From the NCBI GenBank assembly GCA_023664485.1, contig JAMPFK010000029.1, forward strand, positions 1-27,582: 27,582 nt of DNA, read 5' to 3'. How positions within the stretch are numbered: position 1 is the stretch's first letter; every line of letters begins with the position of its first letter. Positions 23,322 through 27,582 of this stretch are shown piece by piece. The notes under the pieces are model-generated. The model was not told where the DNA came from and ran no database searches. It saw only the letters and a program-made list of their open reading frames with translations. The translations under genes and the position numbers were made by a program. The stretch comes from Bacteroides fragilis (GTDB taxonomy: Bacteria; Bacillota; Clostridia; Lachnospirales; Lachnospiraceae).

Positions 23322-23589
23322 CTACAGATATGTCCGCAATCACAATCGAAAGATCTCTGATTTTTCAGCCTGATAACCTTACCGTTCTCTCAGCCTGCGA
23401 TATTTGCTGCCAAAACGTTGACTGCGTCGGCGCAAATTCGCGGTTGAAAAATCTCTGATTTTTCAGCCTGATAACCCTGCCGTTCTCTCAGCCTGCGATA
23501 TTTGCCGCCAAAACGCTGACAGCGTTGGCGCAAATTCGCGGTTGAAAAATCTCTGATTTTTCAACCTGTGCACATATCTGTGGTCTCGG
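23316..23589. repeat. inverted-repeat-bounded block in the rpsO-pnp gap
   Basis: 18-bp near-perfect inverted repeats (23316-23333 and 23572-23589, two differences, one of which is a G-T pair in RNA) enclose 238 bp made mostly of tandem 98-bp repeats. In the rpsO-pnp transcript the ends could close a long stem over internal hairpins. Confidence 0.75.
23353..23567. repeat. tandem 98-bp repeats (2.2 copies)
   Basis: Copies start at 23353, 23451 and 23549 (the last partial, about 19 bp), exactly 98 bp apart and roughly 90% identical. Each junction contains a palindrome of the type GGTTGAAAAAT-CTCTG-ATTTTTCA[AG]CC, and the second copy has an internal hairpin AACGCT-GAC-AGCGTT that is degraded in the first. 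No coding potential and no CRISPR-like spacers. Confidence 0.9.
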
Positions 23590-23619
23590 AAAATTCTTCC
23601 GCCTGGTATCGCCTTAACC

Positions 23620-23683
23620 TTCAATAAGAAAAAGGAAAGGCGGAAAAGCTGGCACATCATCCAGCCTCATCCCCGCCTTTTCC
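23620..23683 (-). terminator. terminator after rpsO
   Basis: On the minus strand GGAAAAGGCGG (23673-23683) pairs with CCGCCTTTCC (23634-23643), with an inner GCTGG/CCAGC stem, followed by TTTTTCTTATTG. It probably reduces but does not abolish read-through to pnp. Confidence 0.8.
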
Positions 23684-23690
23684 ATTTCCT

Positions 23691-23957
23691 TTACTTTCTA
23701 AGTCCTAATCTTTCAATTAAAGAACGATATCTTTCGATATCCTTATCTTTCAGATAAGCAAGCAGCCCTCTTCTCTGACCTACCATTTTCAAAAGCCCTC
23801 TTCTGGAATGATGGTCTTTGGGATTTGCTTTCAGATGCTCTGTGAGCTCCTGAATTCTCGCTGTCAGAACCGCTACCTGAACCTCCGGTGAACCTGTGTC
23901 GCCCTCGGCTCTTGCATACTCTTTGATGATCGCTGTTTTCTTTTCTTTGGAAATCAT
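23691..23957 (-). CDS. rpsO: 30S ribosomal protein S15
   Basis: An 88-residue protein of standard S15 length and sequence: EYARAEGDTGSPEVQVAVL, LTARIQELTEHLKANPKDHH, SRRGLLKMVGQRRGLLAYLK and YRSLIERLGLRK. It binds 16S rRNA at the central domain. ATG 23957 is fixed by GAAAGGAGA just upstream; the open frame extends 38 codons further but those residues lie in the leader. A leader of about 115 nt from the predicted promoter offers room for S15 autoregulation, but I could not identify a specific S15-leader fold. Confidence 0.97.
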   Translation of the reverse strand: MISKEKKTAIIKEYARAEGDTGSPEVQVAVLTARIQELTEHLKANPKDHHSRRGLLKMVGQRRGLLAYLKDKDIERYRSLIERLGLRK

Positions 23958-24079
23958 AGTTTCTCCTTTCTTCCGGGACAGCTTCTTCTCCATCCGTTCC
24001 GCCGTCCGCCAAACGCCTGATGCCAAGAACGGGCTGGAGCTTCCCTGTTCTGAGTATCGGCTGAAATTCATACCTGATT

Positions 24080-24108
24080 ATTTTACCATATAAATACCTG
24101 TTTTGCAA
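24080..24108 (-). promoter_or_regulatory. predicted promoter of rpsO
   Basis: On the minus strand TTGCAA (24103-24108) and TAAAAT (24080-24085) are 17 bp apart, immediately downstream of the previous gene's terminator. Confidence 0.65.
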
Positions 24109-24109
24109 G

Positions 24110-24150
24110 ATGCAAAAACAGAGAAATCACGGAAATCAATTTCCGTGATT
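24110..24150 (-). terminator. terminator of the NlpC/P60 gene
   Basis: Perfect 12-bp stem (24125-24136 with 24139-24150) with a two-base loop, followed on the minus strand by TTCTCTGTTTTTG. It overlaps the last base of the stop codon. Confidence 0.75.
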
Positions 24151-25481
24151 CAGACCTGTAATATCTTTACCACTCTGAGCGGCGTCCTGTAAGTGGCATT
24201 GGAAATGCGAATGCCGGTCTTCGGGCTGCTGGCATGAATGACCTGCCCGCCGCCGATATAGATCGCCACATGATTTATCGTCTGTCCTTTTCCATAGAAA
24301 ACCAGATCGCCCGGCTGCGCATCCGCCAGCTTAATCCGCGCTCCGCAGTTCGCCTGCGCCCTGGAAGAATGCGGCAGGCTGACGCCATATTTCTTATAAA
24401 CGCTCAGAACGAAACCGGAACAATCGGCGCCGTTCGTTAAGCTGGTTCCGCCCCATACATAGGGGTTTCCGAGAAATTCCTTAGCATACTGGCACAAATC
24501 GACTCTGACATCCGATACGCCCTGTCCATATAAAAGCTCGGTCATCGTAACCGCCGTGTTGAGTCTGGCATCCACCTGCACATATTCCGCAAATACAAAT
24601 ACCTCCTCATCATCCAGATAAACTCTTACCCAGTCGCCCTCCGATGCCGCGACCTCCAGCTGTTCTCCGTTCGGCACCATCGTAATGACTTCCGAATCCG
24701 TGCTCGCTTCCGCGCGCACTTTTAAAGAATCCGTCGTTACCGTCGCAATCGTCGTAACGAGCTCTTCCGCTCTGTGCTTCGCCGAAATGCCCGTCAGCAG
24801 AAATTCACAGCTGACGTAACCGTCCACCTTTCCAGACTGAATATGCGCCCACTCTCCATCGGATTCCAAAACCTCGCAGGCTGCATCCTTCGGCAGTTTG
24901 CCCACCAGCCTGCCATCCTCTCCCGGTATTGCGCGGACATTCAGATTATTATCCACATTGGCAATTCCCAGATTCGTATATCCCCAGTTCGCATTCCTGG
25001 CGTCTTCATATGCCTGCGCATATTCCTCCCGTGTATTCCCGGCCTCCACAACAGACGCAACGCCGACAGGATCCCCCAGCGCGTCGCGGATGCTCGTTCC
25101 CGCAGCGCTCTTTTCTTCCTGTCCGACAGTCTCCTGCCCGTCCGGCTCCATACTCCCGGTATCCTGCCCGTCCGTACTCTGCCCTGCTCCGCTTTCTGAA
25201 CCGGCGGCATCCTGTTCGTCCGGCTCCTGCGTTCCGGCACTCTGTCCATCCGCTTCCTGTCCCTCTGTATTCAGTCCAGGCGCATTTCCAATCCCTTTCG
25301 TTTCCGTATGCCCAAAACCGCTCGCATCCGCCATATCGATATCCGTTCCGAGCAGATCGACTCCCGCCGACATCCCATCCAGAACAGACTGCACCGTTTC
25401 CTGTCCTTCCGCCGCAAAGACCTGAAGCGGATGACACAATATAATACAAATGAAAAGACAACATAACTCCTTACGTTTCAC
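24150..25481 (-). CDS. secreted SH3-NlpC/P60 peptidoglycan hydrolase
   Basis: A 443-residue exported cell-wall hydrolase. Signal peptide at 1-24 (LCCLFICIILCHPLQVFAA). Residues about 72-125 form a Gly/Gln/Glu/Asp-rich degenerate repeat linker. Two bacterial SH3 domains (about 172-228 and 246-304, each with N/K-VRA and G-x-W) bind the wall. The NlpC/P60 domain (about 325-440) has FLGNPYVWGG, the catalytic Cys354 in ADCSGF, His404 in INHVAIYIG and His416 in VIHASS; it should cleave D-Glu-diaminopimelate type bonds. GTG start at 25481 with GAGGT eight bases upstream. A near-perfect consensus promoter and an AT-rich leader of about 70 nt precede it. Confidence 0.93.
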   Translation of the reverse strand: MKRKELCCLFICIILCHPLQVFAAEGQETVQSVLDGMSAGVDLLGTDIDMADASGFGHTETKGIGNAPGLNTEGQEADGQSAGTQEPDEQDAAGSESGAGQSTDGQDTGSMEPDGQETVGQEEKSAAGTSIRDALGDPVGVASVVEAGNTREEYAQAYEDARNANWGYTNLGIANVDNNLNVRAIPGEDGRLVGKLPKDAACEVLESDGEWAHIQSGKVDGYVSCEFLLTGISAKHRAEELVTTIATVTTDSLKVRAEASTDSEVITMVPNGEQLEVAASEGDWVRVYLDDEEVFVFAEYVQVDARLNTAVTMTELLYGQGVSDVRVDLCQYAKEFLGNPYVWGGTSLTNGADCSGFVLSVYKKYGVSLPHSSRAQANCGARIKLADAQPGDLVFYGKGQTINHVAIYIGGGQVIHASSPKTGIRISNATYRTPLRVVKILQV

Positions 25482-25559
25482 TTTTACCGACCTCGCTGAC
25501 AGCTTGTTTATCTCATGTTTATTTCTTATTTATTACATAATTATTAAATTTTCAACATT

Positions 25560-25588
25560 ATTATAACAATTCCATTGCAATCTGTCAA
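25560..25588 (-). promoter_or_regulatory. consensus sigma-A promoter of the NlpC/P60 gene
   Basis: TTGACA (25583-25588) and TATAAT (25560-25565) on the minus strand are both perfect with 17-bp spacing, so expression should be strong unless repressed. Confidence 0.85.
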
Positions 25589-25619
25589 CATATATAGCGT
25601 TTATCGCCCGGAAACTTAT

Positions 25620-25643
25620 CGCCCGGAAATTAATTTCCGGGCG
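25620..25643. repeat. 24-bp perfect palindrome with adjacent partial copy
   Basis: CGCCCGGAAATT and its complement are joined without a loop. The left arm is repeated in direct orientation 15 bp away (TCGCCCGGAAACTTA then TCGCCCGGAAATTA, from about 25604). It lies 32 bp upstream of the NlpC promoter's -35 and just after the Na/Pi gene's terminator. It could be an activator/repressor site or an extra hairpin. Confidence 0.7.
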
Positions 25644-25651
25644 TCCGCCGG

Positions 25652-25720
25652 CAAAAAAATGCAGCAATTCAGCCCTCCTGCAGGCATATACGCTTCCTGC
25701 CGAAGGGCCAGATTGCCGCA
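25652..25720 (-). terminator. terminator of the Na/Pi cotransporter gene
   Basis: On the minus strand GCGGCAAT (25712-25719) pairs with ATTGCTGC (25661-25668), with an inner GGCCCT/AGGGCT stem, followed by ATTTTTTTGCC. Confidence 0.8.
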
Positions 25721-25728
25721 AATATTCT

Positions 25729-27366
25729 TTATTCCGTCATCGCCATAGCAAAAGCAATATTGGTCGCGTGATCCGCAACTCTTTCCAGACCGGAAATAAT
25801 ATCGGAAAAGAGTACCCCCGCTTCCGGCGTACATTCGTTATTGGTCAGGCGTTCAAGATGCTTCTGCTGGAGCTCTTTTTCTTTTTCATCGATCGCCTCT
25901 TCCAGATGATTGATATCTTCCTCGTGCTCTTCGGAACTTTTCACAAACATTTCCAGCGAAAAGCGGAGCAGCGTATTGACCATATCCAGCATGACGCCCA
26001 TCTCCGACTGGGCATCGCTGCTGAAAGATACTCCTGTTTCGCTCCTGCGCCTGGCGGCATCCGCAATATTTTCCGCATGGTCGCCGATCCTTTCAATATC
26101 GTTGACAACATGGAACAGGGCGCCGATGCTCTTCAAGTCCTCGATCGGGAGCGTCGTCTGATTGATTTTAACCAGATAATCCGTAATGGCATGACTGAGA
26201 AAATCAATATTCTCCTCCACGTTGTAAACTTCCTCAATTTCTTCCTCATCCAGCGTAATCAGAGCATTCATAGCCCGGTTCAGGTTTTCGCTGGCAAGAG
26301 ACGCCATGCGATCCAGCTCCTTGATAACTTCTACGATCGCCGTAGCCGGATTGAACACCACCTTTTCGCCGATATATTTCAGCTGGTGGCTGTCGCGGTA
26401 GCCAATCTTCTTATCGCTGCCCGGAACGAGCACATAAGTCAGCTTCACGATCGCCCCGATAAACGGCGCCATGATAACTACCTGGAACAATTTGATGATG
26501 ATATGGGCATAAGCGACCACCCGGCCCGCATCGTGACGCGCGATTTCGGACAGGACCGCCGTGATCTGATGAACACCGATCTTAAAAATAAAGTAAACGA
26601 TGATCGTTCCGATCACATTGAAAATAAGATGAATCGAAGCCGCCCTTTTGGCATCCTTTTTACCCGTTAAAGACGCTAACAGCGCGGAAGTACAGGCGCC
26701 GATATTGCATCCAAGAATGATGAACATGCACATATCCAGTCCGAGCAGTCCCTGATTGGCCATCAGAACCATAATGCTGACCGTTACGGAAGAGCTCTGT
26801 ATGACCGCCGTAAGCACCGCTCCCAGCAGAATCGCCAGCACTGGCATCTGCAAAGATGCGAACATATGTATAACTGCCGGAGAATCCTTCATGCCTGACA
26901 TGGCACCTGACATGGTACTCAATCCCATAAATAAAATACCAAAACCGATAATGATCTCGCCGAACTTTGTTACTTTCTGTTTCTTACAGAACATAACGAT
27001 AATAACGCCCGCCAGCAAAATAACAGGGGCTGTTTTCTCTAATTTAAAAGAAACTAACAGAGACGTTACTGTCGTACCGATATTCGCTCCAAAGATAACG
27101 CCCGCCGCCTGATACAACGTCATCAGACCCGAATTGACGAAACTCACGACCATAACCGTACAGGCCGATGACGACTGGATAATCGCCGTAAAAACGGCTC
27201 CTACCAGAATACCCGTGAAACGGTTGGTCGTCAGCTGTTCCAGAATCTGCCTCAGTTTGGCGCCCGCCACTTTCTCGATACTCTCGCTCATGACCCGCAT
27301 GCCAAAAAGAAAAAGTCCAAGACCGCCCGCCATCGAAAGAATGATTTCCAGACTCATATTCCGCAC
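25729..27366 (-). CDS. Na/Pi cotransporter family protein with PhoU-like domain
   Basis: A 545-residue membrane protein. The first 310 or so residues contain two inverted Na/Pi repeats with the hallmark QSSS motifs (IIQSSSACTVMVVSFVNSGL and VIQSSSVTVSIMVLMANQGL) and several membrane helices. The last 200 residues are a helical PhoU-like domain (HVVNDIERIGDHAENIAD and ERVADHATNIAFAM). It imports phosphate with sodium or limits its leakage; the PhoU part may sense phosphate state. Start: GTG at 27366 follows AGGAAG at close spacing, with ATG 27357 as an alternative. Its promoter is TTGTCA (27433-27438) and TAGAAT (27410-27415). Confidence 0.93.
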   Translation of the reverse strand: MRNMSLEIILSMAGGLGLFLFGMRVMSESIEKVAGAKLRQILEQLTTNRFTGILVGAVFTAIIQSSSACTVMVVSFVNSGLMTLYQAAGVIFGANIGTTVTSLLVSFKLEKTAPVILLAGVIIVMFCKKQKVTKFGEIIIGFGILFMGLSTMSGAMSGMKDSPAVIHMFASLQMPVLAILLGAVLTAVIQSSSVTVSIMVLMANQGLLGLDMCMFIILGCNIGACTSALLASLTGKKDAKRAASIHLIFNVIGTIIVYFIFKIGVHQITAVLSEIARHDAGRVVAYAHIIIKLFQVVIMAPFIGAIVKLTYVLVPGSDKKIGYRDSHQLKYIGEKVVFNPATAIVEVIKELDRMASLASENLNRAMNALITLDEEEIEEVYNVEENIDFLSHAITDYLVKINQTTLPIEDLKSIGALFHVVNDIERIGDHAENIADAARRRSETGVSFSSDAQSEMGVMLDMVNTLLRFSLEMFVKSSEEHEEDINHLEEAIDEKEKELQQKHLERLTNNECTPEAGVLFSDIISGLERVADHATNIAFAMAMTE

Positions 27367-27409
27367 TTATCCTTCCTTTGTACTTTCCCTTAGTTACCCA
27401 TACATTTTT

Positions 27410-27438
27410 ATTCTATGATAAATCGGATTTCCTGACAA
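27410..27438 (-). promoter_or_regulatory. predicted promoter of the Na/Pi cotransporter gene
   Basis: TTGTCA (27433-27438) and TAGAAT (27410-27415) on the minus strand, 17-bp spacing. The remaining 27439-27582 has no recognisable gene; a hairpin 27527-27533/27549-27555 with five T after it lies on the plus strand. Confidence 0.6.
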
Positions 27439-27582
27439 GCTTTATTTTTCAGCGGCGCACGGAAGGACGCACGAATCGGCATTCAGCGGCATATTCCTCA
27501 TCTTGAACGAATGGCCCAATCCCGGCCTTTTCCTAACCCGGATAAACCGGAAAAGTTTTTGCATTTCCTCCAAGTTTCAAGT

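Noticed and set aside
23353..23567. Tandem repeats considered as a CRISPR array
   Set aside because: 98-bp units are directly adjacent with no unique spacers and no cas genes.
23958..24071. N-terminal extension of S15 by 38 residues
   Set aside because: S15 is universally about 88 residues and the GAAAGGAGA site fixes the ATG at 23957; the extension lies in the leader.
25482..25559. c-di-AMP (ydaO) riboswitch, common ahead of wall hydrolases
   Set aside because: The leader after the promoter is only about 70 nt and AT-rich; too short for that fold.
27442..27564. 40-codon ORF on the minus strand with GGAGG close to its ATG
   Set aside because: Spacing to the ATG is only two bases, the composition is not protein-like, and it runs up to the Na/Pi promoter; nothing recognisable.

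Overview
The window looks like chromosome from an anaerobic, low-to-mid GC Firmicute of the Clostridia, most likely Lachnospiraceae. This is inferred from AGGAGG-type ribosome binding sites, consensus sigma-A promoters, the DUF815, DUF5050 and CmpB families, a YkpA-type ABC-F protein, fused FolBK, PyrBI and a clostridial rpsO-pnp pair. Most of it is housekeeping metabolism. I see no defence system, prophage, CRISPR array, rRNA or tRNA.

Layout. 1-100 is the cut-off 5' end of an IS3-type transposase on the minus strand. 528-3904 (+) holds an ABC-F ATPase behind a highly structured leader, then a PHP phosphoesterase and a Cof-type HAD hydrolase. 3901-9836 (-) reads DUF815 ATPase, exopolyphosphatase-like Ppx/HD protein, polyphosphate kinase, Maf and a small acidic unknown. 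9928-11055 (-) is a chorismate mutase/prephenate dehydratase. 11309-12349 (+) is a membrane-anchored DUF5050 protein. 12446-16771 (-) is the folate operon folC-folE-folP-folBK plus a GNAT gene. 16846-17624 holds a CmpB-family membrane protein (+) facing a small PH-domain protein (-). 17781-19774 (+) is a nitroreductase followed by pyrB-pyrI. 19872-20483 (-) is a small alarmone synthetase. 20739-20984 (+) is a free-standing glycyl radical domain (GrcA-like). 21180-23957 (-) is rpsO-pnp. 24150-25481 (-) is a secreted SH3/NlpC-P60 hydrolase, and 25729-27366 (-) is a Na/Pi cotransporter with a PhoU-like tail.

How the genes fit together. Several genes touch phosphate and stress physiology: Ppk, Ppx, the Na/Pi transporter and a (p)ppGpp synthetase. 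The GrcA-like protein should rescue pyruvate formate-lyase after oxygen damage, and a Fur/PerR-like palindrome sits at its predicted transcription start. The folate operon carries nearly the whole pterin branch and ends with a translationally coupled acetyltransferase.

The most unusual material is non-coding. There are two 103-bp MITE-like elements in opposite orientation (11151-11253 and 14781-14883, about 94% identical), one inside the folate operon. A 274-bp inverted-repeat-bounded block between rpsO and pnp contains tandem 98-bp repeats. A REP-like palindrome family occurs at three loci. The ABC-F leader contains mutually exclusive hairpins.
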